DNA from: a bacterium
GTDB taxonomy: Bacteria; CSSED10-310; JAJRTK01
Direction of reading: 5' to 3'
Assembly: GCA_024278345.1 (NCBI GenBank)
Contig: JAJRTK010000200.1
Coordinates: forward strand, 1-11,577
Length of the DNA stretch: 11,577 nucleotides
Every line of letters starts with the position of its first letter. Positions within the stretch are counted from its first letter, which is position 1. The position numbers and the translations under genes were made by a program. Positions 1 to 9,282 of this stretch are shown piece by piece. The notes beneath the pieces are model-generated. The model was not told the origin of the DNA. It did no database searches and worked only from the letters and a program-made list of their open reading frames with translations.

Positions 1-3000
1 TGATATGGCAAGGGAACCCCGATACGCACCCGAATCTTACGGCCGCGGGGAAGGACCGAGCCCTTGGGCAGAATCCCGTGCGTCCCGTCGATCCAGATGG
101 GCAGTAGATCCATCTTGTGCTCCAGGGCAAGGAGACCCACACCCGCCTTGAAGGGCGCCATCCGCCCCGTCTTGGAGCGCGTCCCCTCGGGAAAAAGGAG
201 CAGGCTGTGGCCCGATTCCAGCGCGTTTCCAGCCTCCCCGAGAGACTTGGCTGCACCGCCCTGGCGCTCCATGGGCACGAGGTTCGTGAGCTGCCTGGCC
301 AGGCCGGCCTTGAAAGGCGTGTCGAAAAAGTAATCCTTCGCCGCCAGCGTCACCATGCCCTCCGCCGCAGAACCCAGCGCATGGAGGACAACCCCCGTAT
401 CGAGGTGGCTCGCGTGGTTCGCCGCGGCAATGAAACGTCCCGACAAGGGGATGTGCGCCCGCCCGCTCACCCGAACGTCCAGCATCCGCCCAAACAGCGC
501 TTCCCGGGCCAGGTCAAGGCTCTTCCGTCCAACAGCCGCCAGAGGCTCCGGCAAGGGCTCAGGTAAAATAGGCTCCTCAGAGGCAAACCCAACCGGCCCC
601 CTAGTATGGCGTTGGGTTGCGTTCCTCTCGGGCTGCTCGCGGCCGCTCCCATCCCTCGACCCTTCCACCGGAAGACCTTCGCGGCCACCGGCATGACCTA
701 GATGATCCGCCAACTCCCGGGGCATGGACCCGGAAAACCCACCGGACCCGGCGCCCGTCACCGGAGAAAGCAGCTCTCCGGCGGCCTGAGCCGCGAATCC
801 AGCCAGAGCGCCCAGGAAGCCGGTTCCGGCCCAGGCTGGAGGCAGTTCTTCCCGAGGCGACCGCCATGAGAAGCGCGACCGGGTCCCCGCGGCGCTGGCC
901 GTGGCCCGCCGTGAAGAAGATGAAGCCCGGGCGGAGCACTGGGGAGTCGGTCTCTCGGTTGCCGCGGCAGCCCGGGGAGTTTCTCCCTCGGTTCCCGCGG
1001 CAGCCCGGGGAGTTTCTCCCCGCTTTCCTCTGGCAGGGCTTGGCATCGACTCAAGGCGAGACGATTCAATGCTCTCTTGCGTCGTACCAGCGCCTGGGTT
1101 ACGGCCCGCGGCCATTGTCTCCACTCCGCTCCGGATCGATCGGCGGTCATCCGGGGACTCCGGTCGCGGCCCTGTGTGCCGCGTCTCGCTGACGCTCGGC
1201 ATCCGGCCCCTGGCAGGGCTTTGCCCCGCACCCACCAGGGAGCTCGCTCCCTGGACCCACATCTTTGTACTTTGGGCGGATTCCCGGTTTTTCCTCCCAC
1301 ACGCTTTCACCAGGTCGCCCACGGTCTCGATTCCGGCGATCTCCTCACCGGACAATCGGAGACCGCAGCTCTCTTCCAGGAGCAGTCCCAGCTCCACGAG
1401 CTGAAGCGAGTCGAGGCCCAAATCCAGGGTCAGAGAGTGGCTCTCTGAAAGCTTGTCCACCGGCCGGCCGCTCAGGGCTGCAAGACTCGTCCAAAGGCCG
1501 GCCGGACCGGGACGCAAGCCCGATTCCACGCTGTCATCCCGATCCTTCTCCGCCTGGAGGATCGCCTTCAAGAGGCGTACGACCTTGGGCCGCTGGATCT
1601 TCCGGGTGGCGGTCCTGGGCAAGGATCCCGCCGTGAACCGGATAGCGCCAAGGCGCTTGTGTGGCGGAAGGCCGGCCGCAATCCTCTGAAACTCTTCCCG
1701 CAACTTGCGGCGGGCCCCATGGCGATCCAGTCCGCGCTTGTCGGCTTCGGCCTCCTCCACCACTGCCAGACAGGCGGGGCGCTCGCCTCCACGGCCATCC
1801 TCCAAGCCCACGACGGAAAGCTCCGTGCAAAGGGAATGCCCGCCGTACAGCTCTTCCAACTGGTCGGGATAAACGTTTTCCCCGTTGGCCGACAAGATCA
1901 CGTCCTTCTTCCGGCCAACGATCCGCAGATGCCCCTTCCTGTCAAGAAAGCCCAGATCTCCCGTGTGAAGCCAGCCGTCTCGGAGCGCCGAGGCGGTCTC
2001 ATCAGGCAGTTTCTCGTAACCGAGCATAACGCCCGGCCCAGAAGCGATCACCTCGCCGATGCCCTGATGATCCGGCTGGTGAATCCGGATCTCCACGCCG
2101 GGAACCGGCCGTCCCACGGCGCCGCCCCTGGGCATTCCGTTGGGCGACTGAACCGCCAGGACCGGCGCGGCCTCGGTGAGTCCGTAGCCCTCCAACAGCC
2201 TCAGCCCCAACCCCTGAAAGGTGCTCAAGACATCTTCTGAAAGGGCGGCGCCACCGCTGATGAGAAGGGGCCTGTGCCCTCCGAAAAACCGGTGGACCGG
2301 CGCCAGAAGAAGCGGGCCCGCGTTGATCCCGAACCGCCGCCAAAGCTCCCGGTTCAGACGGCCCAGAAGGCTCACAATTTTTTCGGCCCGGGGCCCCTTC
2401 TCCGCCGCTACGGCCTCGATCCGCCGCGCCAAGAGCTGCCACAACGCCGGAACGCCCACCATGTGGGTCATCCCCGACGACGAAAAGGCACGGGCCAGCT
2501 CCGACGCATTCAACTCTTCCAGATAGGTGATCTGACCGCCACGGGCCAGGGGCGTCAACAAACCGCAACTGAACTCGAAAGTGTGGTGGAGCGGCAGAAC
2601 ACTGACGAATCTGGGCTCCTTCAGAGGATCGAAGACCTCCAGCAAACCCTTCAACAGGCCCGTAAAATTGCCGTGACTAAGCATGACTCCCTTGGGCCGG
2701 CCCGTCGTGCCCGACGTGTAGATGAGAGAGGCCAGCTCAGTGGAGAGCTTGCCATTCCGGCCCCCAAGCTCCGGCCAATCTTGGTAAGAGTATCTAGAGA
2801 TGGTCATGGGCCGCGGGGCCTGATGGATTGCGCTCCCCTTGGCGGGGACGCCCGCGCTTCGCTCGGCGGGGACGCCCGCGCTTCGCTCGGCGGGGACGCC
2901 CGCGCTTCGCTCGGCGGGGACGCCTTCGCTTCGCTGGGCGGTCGTTTGGGGACTCTGTCCCCCATCCCCTGGCAGGGCTTTGCCCCGCACGCACCAGGGA

Positions 3001-5390
3001 GCTCGCTCATCTTCCCGTTGCAACGAAAGGCAACGGGAGCCCAGCCCACATTTTTGGGCAATGCGCGTTTTTTCTTCCGATACCGCCGCGGCGACGAATT
3101 CAACGATGTCCAGCCTCCAACAGCGGTGCTCTGTCAGCAGCTTCTCCAGCCCATCTGACATTCTTTCCCTACACCGTTCCGAAATGACCAGCAACCTTGC
3201 CCCGCTGGACTCCAGCAGGTTCCCCAATGTCGCCGCTTCCAGGGCCGGATCGACGGGGACCACGGTTGCTCCGGCCCGAACGATCCCGAAGTAGGCCGCC
3301 ACCCAGGCCGGTCGGTTTTCGCTCATGAGAAGCACCCGGTCTCCGCCCACAATCCCCATCCCGCGCAACCGGCCCGCGGCAGATCCAGCCATCCGGCCCA
3401 ACTGCCCATAAGTGATCCGCCGGACGCCATCTTTTCCCAACATTTTCAGGGCCGTCCGATCTCCGTACCGCTCCGTCACCTCGCCGAAAAGCTCGCGGAG
3501 ATCTCGGTAACCGTGGATTCGGCGGCGCTTCTTCTTCAGTTTTTCCTCCAGAAGAGGAAGCGTCCAGCGGTGCAGCCCCGGAACATGGACGTCCACCCAG
3601 TAGCGGCGCCAGTCGATCTTGTCCGGCTCGTAAGCAAGGATCTCCCTCTCCCCCGGCTCAAGACGGCCGCGAAGCTCCAAGATATTCTCAGAGCGGAATT
3701 CATACCGGTTCTCCCAAATATAGGGAAGGAAGGTGTCGATGGCCTTAGAAACGATCCGGCTCTGCTTTTCCAAGGTGCCCGCCGCACTTTTTGCGGTCTC
3801 CAGAAGCGGTTTCAGGGCCGCGGGAGATTGAACCCCCTCCAACAATCCCTTGAGGCCACCGGCAAGCCAACCCACCGTGGGGGCGGACCGGCGGCGGAAG
3901 GTCTGGAGGTCCGTGGGATTCAGCTCCAGAACGTGGTGGCGCACGAAATCAGCAAAAGTCTTCATCCCTGACCGGCGCCGGATCTTCCGGTGGGCCAGAG
4001 ACGTCAGCTCGATGATCCGATCCAGGGCCACGGGATTGCACTCTGACGTGGCAAGCTGGTAAACCCGCCTCGCCGAGCCCTCCAAAAGTGACGCCGCCAC
4101 CATCAAGATCCCGGCGGCCACGTGGTCCACGGGAATAAAGTCGATATTCAGGTGGCGGCCCACCGGCATGTTCTGGAGCCCGCGCCAACAGAGGTAGACC
4201 AAGGGCGCACTGGTGTTGACGCCCTCGTTCCAGCCCACCTGGGGATACCGGACGGCACTCTCCACGATGGCAGGCCGCACGAAAGCCAGCGGGACATCCC
4301 CGAGCCTCCCGGGCAAAATCCGCTCCGTCAACGCCTTGGAATAGGTGTAGGTGTTGGGCCAACCCCACCACCGGGCCCGCTCCTGGCCCACGCGCCGGAG
4401 CTCTCCCTCCACCCAGCGGGACCGGAGCCTCTCCGCCTCCTTGTAGACCAGGTCACGGCGGTCCAAGGGCGCATGCTCCCGTTCCAGATTCCGAAGAGCC
4501 TGTTCCAAGAAGCTCCGCTTCCTTCCCTGCTCCCTGGAAGCCACTTCCACCTCGGAAATCCGGCGGTAGCACTCCGACAGCTCCAGCTCCGCGTCGAACT
4601 CCTCGTCCATCAAGCGATGGAGGAGCCGATCCCGTTGATCGTGGCCCTGGCCCACGACGGTGGTCCGCCGGGCCGGAACCGCTCTCGAGCCGTTTCCGTT
4701 CTTCCCTGCCACCGCCGGGCCGTGAAGGGAGACCTCGCCATTCTCTTCGCGACCACCAGCCCCGTTTCCGTTCTTTCCCCCCAGAACAAGCCTCACCGCC
4801 GGATCGGCCGCGGGAAAGGGGATCTCCAGGCTCTCATCTTCTTCCACCAGGCCGTCTCGCTCCCCCGCCACGTAACAGGTGGAGACGTGGAGCATCCGCA
4901 CGTCGGCGCAGCTCCGGGCCAGCTCCGCAAGGTTCAGGGCCGCCCGAGTATTGGAAGCCAGAGACTGGTCCAAGGGCGGCGTGAAATCGGTATTCCCCGC
5001 GCAGTGGATGATGATGTCCAGCGAGGAGCGGAGGCGCTCCAGCTCCGTGGGCGGCAACCCGAGGTCCGGCGTCGAGAGATCGCTCTCCACGATTCCCACG
5101 CGCCGGGCCATGAACTCCTCGTAAGCGCTCCCCAAAAGCTCTTTGACCGGTCGGAGCACCGGGGATTCCAGGATTTCCCGCTGAAACCTCTCCCGCGCCG
5201 GGCCCTTGCCGCCTCGCCGGATCACGCAGGTGACCCGCCCGACGTCGGGGACATTCTTGAGCAACATGGACAAGACGACCTTCCCGACGAACCCAGTGGT
5301 CCCGGTCATCAAGATCTGCTTGCCTCGCAGTGTGGAAAAGACTGACAGCGGTCGCATGGACGGCTCCCTGTTCTCCAAGGCTTCAGACAT
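1..5390 (-). CDS. ElbD-like multidomain lipid enzyme: fatty acyl reductase, acyl-adenylating, ACP and PlsC domains (3' end outside window)
   Basis: One uninterrupted minus-strand frame runs from ATG 5390 past the left edge (at least 1796 codons; I checked the frame codon by codon). The start has GGAGG nine bases upstream. Residues 1-620 are a fatty acyl-CoA reductase of the extended SDR type: TGTTGFVG (29-36) binds the nucleotide, and WPNTYTYSK supplies the catalytic Y348/K352. Residues 626-1275 are an ANL adenylating domain: YTSGTTGRPKG (891-901), EGYGLTE (1067-1073), TGDLG (1143), GRKKD (1159) and the C-terminal lysine K1264. Residues 1290-1365 are an acyl carrier domain with LGLDSLQL, S1328 being the phosphopantetheine site. 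Residues about 1625-1796 are PlsC: NHASHLD (H1659, D1664) and FPEGT (1733-1737). Likely role: activation, reduction and acyl transfer of a fatty chain, as in ElbD of myxobacterial ether-lipid synthesis (from memory). Oddities: repeat-derived segments at residues about 772-850 and 1365-1480, and a Gly/Asn-rich insert near 200-240. Domain calls are firm; the pathway is inferred. Confidence 0.9.
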   Translation of the reverse strand, partial: MSEALENREPSMRPLSVFSTLRGKQILMTGTTGFVGKVVLSMLLKNVPDVGRVTCVIRRGGKGPARERFQREILESPVLRPVKELLGSAYEEFMARRVGIVESDLSTPDLGLPPTELERLRSSLDIIIHCAGNTDFTPPLDQSLASNTRAALNLAELARSCADVRMLHVSTCYVAGERDGLVEEDESLEIPFPAADPAVRLVLGGKNGNGAGGREENGEVSLHGPAVAGKNGNGSRAVPARRTTVVGQGHDQRDRLLHRLMDEEFDAELELSECYRRISEVEVASREQGRKRSFLEQALRNLEREHAPLDRRDLVYKEAERLRSRWVEGELRRVGQERARWWGWPNTYTYSKALTERILPGRLGDVPLAFVRPAIVESAVRYPQVGWNEGVNTSAPLVYLCWRGLQNMPVGRHLNIDFIPVDHVAAGILMVAASLLEGSARRVYQLATSECNPVALDRIIELTSLAHRKIRRRSGMKTFADFVRHHVLELNPTDLQTFRRRSAPTVGWLAGGLKGLLEGVQSPAALKPLLETAKSAAGTLEKQSRIVSKAIDTFLPYIWENRYEFRSENILELRGRLEPGEREILAYEPDKIDWRRYWVDVHVPGLHRWTLPLLEEKLKKKRRRIHGYRDLRELFGEVTERYGDRTALKMLGKDGVRRITYGQLGRMAGSAAGRLRGMGIVGGDRVLLMSENRPAWVAAYFGIVRAGATVVPVDPALEAATLGNLLESSGARLLVISERCRERMSDGLEKLLTEHRCWRLDIVEFVAAAVSEEKTRIAQKCGLGSRCLSLQREDERAPWCVRGKALPGDGGQSPQTTAQRSEGVPAERSAGVPAERSAGVPAERSAGVPAKGSAIHQAPRPMTISRYSYQDWPELGGRNGKLSTELASLIYTSGTTGRPKGVMLSHGNFTGLLKGLLEVFDPLKEPRFVSVLPLHHTFEFSCGLLTPLARGGQITYLEELNASELARAFSSSGMTHMVGVPALWQLLARRIEAVAAEKGPRAEKIVSLLGRLNRELWRRFGINAGPLLLAPVHRFFGGHRPLLISGGAALSEDVLSTFQGLGLRLLEGYGLTEAAPVLAVQSPNGMPRGGAVGRPVPGVEIRIHQPDHQGIGEVIASGPGVMLGYEKLPDETASALRDGWLHTGDLGFLDRKGHLRIVGRKKDVILSANGENVYPDQLEELYGGHSLCTELSVVGLEDGRGGERPACLAVVEEAEADKRGLDRHGARRKLREEFQRIAAGLPPHKRLGAIRFTAGSLPRTATRKIQRPKVVRLLKAILQAEKDRDDSVESGLRPGPAGLWTSLAALSGRPVDKLSESHSLTLDLGLDSLQLVELGLLLEESCGLRLSGEEIAGIETVGDLVKACGRKNRESAQSTKMWVQGASSLVGAGQSPARGRMPSVSETRHTGPRPESPDDRRSIRSGVETMAAGRNPGAGTTQESIESSRLESMPSPARGKRGETPRAAAGTEGETPRAAAATERPTPQCSARASSSSRRATASAAGTRSRFSWRSPREELPPAWAGTGFLGALAGFAAQAAGELLSPVTGAGSGGFSGSMPRELADHLGHAGGREGLPVEGSRDGSGREQPERNATQRHTRGPVGFASEEPILPEPLPEPLAAVGRKSLDLAREALFGRMLDVRVSGRAHIPLSGRFIAAANHASHLDTGVVLHALGSAAEGMVTLAAKDYFFDTPFKAGLARQLTNLVPMERQGGAAKSLGEAGNALESGHSLLLFPEGTRSKTGRMAPFKAGVGLLALEHKMDLLPIWIDGTHGILPKGSVLPRGRKIRVRIGVPLPY
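954..1019 (+). repeat. 33-bp tandem duplication beside repeat copy A
   Basis: Two 33-bp units (954-986 and 987-1019) differ at a single base. They contain GCAGCCCGGGGAGTTTCTCC. The unit is a multiple of three, so each copy adds 11 residues (GETPRAAA-type) to the linker between the ACP and PlsC domains. Confidence 0.85.
1042..1298 (+). repeat. Dispersed repeat copy A, inside the lipid-enzyme gene between the ACP and PlsC domains
   Basis: Positions 1141-1243 match 9059-9160 with about ten differences in 103 bases, read by eye. The core carries CTGGCAGGGCTTT and a hairpin at 1235-1254 (9-bp stem CCAGGGAGC/GCTCCCTGG), then a T-rich tail ending near 1298. The stretch at 1042-1065 resembles the terminal inverted repeat of copy D (about 18 of 24), at a similar distance from the core, so this copy may keep a decayed left end. 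It lacks a recognisable right end. It encodes residues about 1365-1450 of the interrupted protein without a stop. Confidence 0.75.
2841..2936 (+). repeat. 24-bp tandem repeat, four units, abutting repeat copy B
   Basis: Units start at 2841, 2865, 2889 and 2913. The first three are identical and the fourth differs at three bases. The unit is GGCGGGGACGCC followed by CGCGCTTCGCTC. On the coding strand it reads as an eight-residue period GVPAERSA. Because the unit is a multiple of three, copy-number change keeps the enzyme in frame. Confidence 0.95.
2937..3078 (+). repeat. Dispersed repeat copy B, inside the adenylating-domain coding region
   Basis: It shares with copies A and D the opening GGCGGTCGT, the core CTGGCAGGGCTTTGCCCCGCA, the CACCAGGGAGC block, a second hairpin at 3014-3037 (8-bp stem CCCGTTGC/GCAACGGG) and the T-rich tail GCGTTTTTTCTTCC. 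About 45 bases of the core found in A and D are missing. In the gene frame it lies between KLLTEHRC (residues 750-757) and YTSGTTG (891), where acyl-CoA synthetases normally have only a short linker. Confidence 0.8.
4690..4778 (-). repeat. Short Gly/Asn-coding repeat pair inside the reductase domain
   Basis: The plus-strand motif CCGTTTCCGTTCTT occurs at 4690 and again at 4762. Read in the gene frame, both copies give GKNGNG. They flank a low-complexity stretch (residues about 203-236) in a variable helical part of the reductase, between the nucleotide-binding motif and the YxxxK site. It looks like a flexible surface insert. Confidence 0.5.
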
Positions 5391-5618
5391 GGGACACTAC
5401 CTCCGGCAAATGGATGAGACCAGGCAAGAACCTTGCCCCCGATGGGAGCGGCTGCGAGCAGCGGGGGCGGAACACAGCGCAAAGAAAAGCCCCGGGAAAA
5501 ACCAAACCAATCGGTTCCAGGCAGGCCCATGGCGGCGCGATGGCCGACAATGAGCCAGCCATGAGAAGCTTTCCGCGGCGAGTTCCACGGGATTCGGCGA
5601 ATCGATACAGTTTCCTGC

Positions 5619-5622
<4 letters not shown>
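5383..5622 (-). CDS. Small hypothetical protein with one hydrophobic segment
   Basis: This 79-residue ORF is linked at both ends. Its ATG (5622-5620) overlaps the TGA of the LarA-like gene in an ATGA junction, and its own TGA (5385-5383) lies within the first codons of the lipid-enzyme gene. The N-terminus is basic ([18 protein letters not shown]). A hydrophobic stretch follows at about residues 32-53, then a proline-rich tail. I recognise no family. A GGAG lies only two bases before the ATG, so translation would depend on coupling. The alternative is a non-coding spacer that happens to stay open; another minus frame (5588-5397, GTG start) is also open here. Confidence 0.4.
5400..5404 (-). 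promoter_or_regulatory. Ribosome binding site of the multidomain lipid enzyme
   Basis: GGAGG on the minus strand, nine bases before ATG 5390. It favours this start over the in-frame ATG at 5357, which would trim 11 residues and still keep the nucleotide-binding motif. Confidence 0.7.
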
Positions 5623-7198
<1,576 letters not shown>

Positions 7199-7202
<4 letters not shown>

Positions 7203-7495
7203 AGAGCGCCTCTCTCAAACTTCCGGACATAGCGGAGCCGGTGGATCCCCGACCCGACGATGTAGGTAACGGGAAAAACCAAGAGCGTTGTCAGGATCGC
7301 CTCCGAGACGCCCATGGGCAACCCAGAGCCAGCCTCGGGGCCCAAGGCCCACGAAACCGCCAACAAGACCACCGGATTCACCAGGATCGACACCAACGAG
7401 CCCCACCAAAAGGTCGGCGCAGCCAAGTGACAAGCCACCGAAACCAGAAGCAAAAAGAAAGCCGAATAAAAGAGATGAGAAAAAAATTCAACCAC
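7199..7495 (-). CDS. Small integral membrane protein, three predicted helices
   Basis: 98 residues from GTG 7495, with GAGGG eight bases upstream; an in-frame TGA just upstream rules out an earlier start. Hydrophobic segments lie at about residues 4-25, 30-51 and 63-84, with a basic C-terminus ([11 protein letters not shown]). The TGA overlaps the ATG of the LarA-like gene (ATGA at 7202-7199), so the two are probably translated together. I recognise no named family. It could anchor or support the lipid enzymes at the membrane, but this is a guess from position only. Confidence 0.75.
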
Positions 7496-7557
7496 GGCTC
7501 TGACCCTCGATCATCGAAATGAACATTTGCGGCCCAAAAATCAGCGCCACTCCGGAC

Positions 7558-8328
7558 TCAGCGACGCTCCGGCGAATCCACCACCGGCCACCGGTACTCC
7601 GAGGCCATCCTCCGAAGCTTGCCATCGGAGTTCATGGCACAGGGACGCCCCACGGAAACCAACATGGGAAGATCCGAAAAGCTGTCGGCAAAGGCGAAGG
7701 AATCCTCCAGATCAAGGCCACGGCGCCTGGCATACCGGCGGATCCAGGCCGCCTTGTTCGCTCCGGCCATAACAGGCTCCAGAACGCGGCCAGTGGCCAC
7801 GCCCCCATCCATCTCCAGCCGGTTCGCAGCCCAGGCATCGACGCCCAAATGGCGCGCCAACGGAGCCACCACGTGCTCCAGAGATCCCGTCACCAACACA
7901 AGCTCACATCCCTGTGCCTTGGAATCCTCTAAAAGCTGGCGGACACCAGGCCGAATCGCAGGCCGGATCACCTCGTCGAAGGCTTCCTCGCCCATGAGCC
8001 AAAGGCGATCCTCCGTAAACCCCCGATAGGCCCGAAAGAGAGCCTCATTGAAGGCCCGGCGGCTCAAAAGCTCCAACGCGCCATAGACCGGAAGCCTCGC
8101 CGCAAACCCCAAAAGCCGCCCTAACCGGCCCACCAAGCCCCGAGCATTCATGGCGTAGTAAAGGTATGCGTGCAAGAGATTCACCGTCACCAGCGTCCCG
8201 TCCACGTCAAAAAAAGCCCCGCGCCGAAGCCCGACCTTTCCGCCCAAGGGATCCTCAAGCCCAGCCCCGCCGCCAACGGCCTCCGCCCCCCGTAAACCCT
8301 CTTCTTTGATTCCCGCGAAACTCGGCAT
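7558..8328 (-). CDS. HAD-IB family hydrolase (phosphoserine-phosphatase-like)
   Basis: All four HAD motifs are present in a 256-residue protein: FFDVDGT (D41 nucleophile, D43), LVTGS (145-149), K192 in ANKAAW, and FADSFSDLPM (D215, D219). The helical cap between motifs I and II (about 50-130) is that of subfamily IB. I chose ATG 8328 because GGAGAGG lies five bases upstream; the frame stays open to a TTG at 8400, and an ATG at 8343 lacks such a site. Members of this family dephosphorylate small phosphomonoesters and are sometimes fused to PlsC acyltransferases, which fits a lipid-phosphate role in this operon. The actual substrate cannot be read from the sequence. It is the first gene of the minus-strand operon; 62 bases separate it from the next gene. 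Confidence 0.88.
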   Translation of the reverse strand: MPSFAGIKEEGLRGAEAVGGGAGLEDPLGGKVGLRRGAFFDVDGTLVTVNLLHAYLYYAMNARGLVGRLGRLLGFAARLPVYGALELLSRRAFNEALFRAYRGFTEDRLWLMGEEAFDEVIRPAIRPGVRQLLEDSKAQGCELVLVTGSLEHVVAPLARHLGVDAWAANRLEMDGGVATGRVLEPVMAGANKAAWIRRYARRRGLDLEDSFAFADSFSDLPMLVSVGRPCAMNSDGKLRRMASEYRWPVVDSPERR

Positions 8329-8371
8329 TTTCGCCTCTCCCATCGATTGAACGGCTCCCCGCGAACACCTG

Positions 8372-8400
8372 ATAGCATCATCCGTGCCATCCCGAATCAA
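8372..8400 (-). promoter_or_regulatory. Possible sigma-70-type promoter of the minus-strand operon
   Basis: Minus strand: TTGATT (8400-8395), a 17-base spacer, then TGCTAT (8377-8372). This would start a transcript near 8365, about 35 bases before ATG 8328 and its ribosome binding site. The -10 match is poor (three of six), so this is only a candidate. Confidence 0.25.
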
Positions 8401-8962
8401 TGAACACTCACTCAGGAATCAAGCGCCTTCAGCGGACTTCCATTCACCCCCACCCGCGAACAGCATTTCCCGAACCGACCCGCGGTGCGTAATCTAGGTC
8501 GCACTGGAGATCAAACCTGGTAGATGCCCGGGAATCCGCCAAAATGCTTCATCCTCCACCAGGCGCGAAACCCTCGCCGATCCTCGACCGTTGACCAAAA
8601 CCTCTCCAGAACGCTTCTTGCTGAGTTCCGCATCGCGCCAGGTGCAGGCCTGCACCCGTCGCTCGCCAATTTCCCCCCAAAAACCATCGGACAGCCCACC
8701 ATGCCCAAGACGACCCCAAAATCCCCAACCGCCGCCCCTCTTCCGGGAAAACCGGGGAGCCCCTTCCTCTCCCCCCGGACTTCGGCCAAGAGAGACCTTG
8801 AGGGCAGCAAGACCGGTTGGAGGGCGATGATTGGGAAGGGGCGGCGGACGCGGGGAACTCGCGCCGTAGGCGCGGGTCGGTGCCGACCCGACCGGACCCC
8901 AACCAGAAGAAAAGAAGACAGTTTTCGGGAGTCGCGGCTTGAAGGCGGCCCACGACTCAGAC
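8401..8962. other. Gene-poor divergent region
   Basis: Open frames cross this stretch on both strands because of GC bias, but none has recognisable motifs, a convincing ribosome binding site or protein-like composition (runs of Pro, Arg, Gly and Ser). It should hold the promoters of the divergent operon and the channel gene. Hairpins at 8861-8873 (GCGCC/GGCGC) and 8873-8890 (CGGGTCG/CGACCCG, loop GTGC) are the only structures I see. Confidence 0.6.
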
Positions 8963-8963
8963 T

Positions 8964-9268
8964 GGGGTATCCACGCAAAGCGGGACAATGGGTCGGCGGG
9001 AAGAAACTCGGCCTCGGACAACACCGCGATCCGCTCGGTGGGTCACGTTTGCGTGACCCGGCGGTCGTCCGGGGACTCTGGCCGCGGCCCCGGGGGCCGC
9101 GTCTCGCTCCGCTCGGCATCCGGCCCCTGGCAGGGCTTTGGCCTGCACCCACCAGGGAGCGTGCAAGGACCCGTTGCAATGAAAAGCAACGAGTTCCCCA
9201 CCCACGTTTTTGTACGCTACGCGTTTTCCTTTTTTTTTCTGTTCTGTCCCGCCTTGCGTGGATACCCC
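8964..9268 (+). mobile_element. MITE-like element (dispersed repeat copy D with inverted terminal repeats)
   Basis: A 25-bp arm at 8964-8988 (starts GGGGTATCCACGC) is the reverse complement of 9244-9268 with two mismatches. The sequence TCAGAC occurs just outside both ends (8957-8962, one base from the arm, and 9269-9274), like a 6-bp target duplication. Inside lie a perfect hairpin at 9040-9059 (GGGTCACG/CGTGACCC, loop TTTG), the core shared with copy A (9059-9160), a CGTTGC/GCAACG hairpin at 9172-9191 and a T-rich tail. It has no transposase, so it would be non-autonomous. It ends 14 bases before the channel start codon. Confidence 0.6.
9040..9059 (+). other. Perfect 8-bp stem-loop in the MITE-like element
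   Basis: GGGTCACG, loop TTTG, CGTGACCC. It sits at the left edge of the conserved core. No U-run follows it, so it is not a classical terminator. Confidence 0.7.
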
Positions 9269-9282
9269 TCAGACCGCGGGGC

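Noticed and set aside
768-870. Reading the in-frame inserts of the lipid enzyme (given here in residue numbers) as an intein
   Set aside because: The inserts are too short and lack intein splice-junction and block motifs; the DNA matches a dispersed repeat instead.
1235-1254. Rho-independent terminator
   Set aside because: The hairpin lies inside a coding frame and is not followed directly by a U-run on either strand.
2841-2936. CRISPR array
   Set aside because: The 24-bp units are directly contiguous, with no spacers between them.
4122-5345. 407-residue plus-strand open frame
   Set aside because: It lies exactly opposite the reductase domain of the lipid enzyme, in the codon-aligned antisense frame, and has no protein motifs. 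The minus-strand reading has a full set of SDR motifs.
8494-9024. 176-residue minus-strand ORF in the divergent region
   Set aside because: No motif, no clear ribosome binding site, low-complexity composition, and it overlaps the left arm of the element.
8524-9282. N-terminal extension of the channel ORF by 253 codons
   Set aside because: The extension runs through the repeat element and gene-poor DNA, and would bury the signal peptide. A start at 9283 explains the protein.
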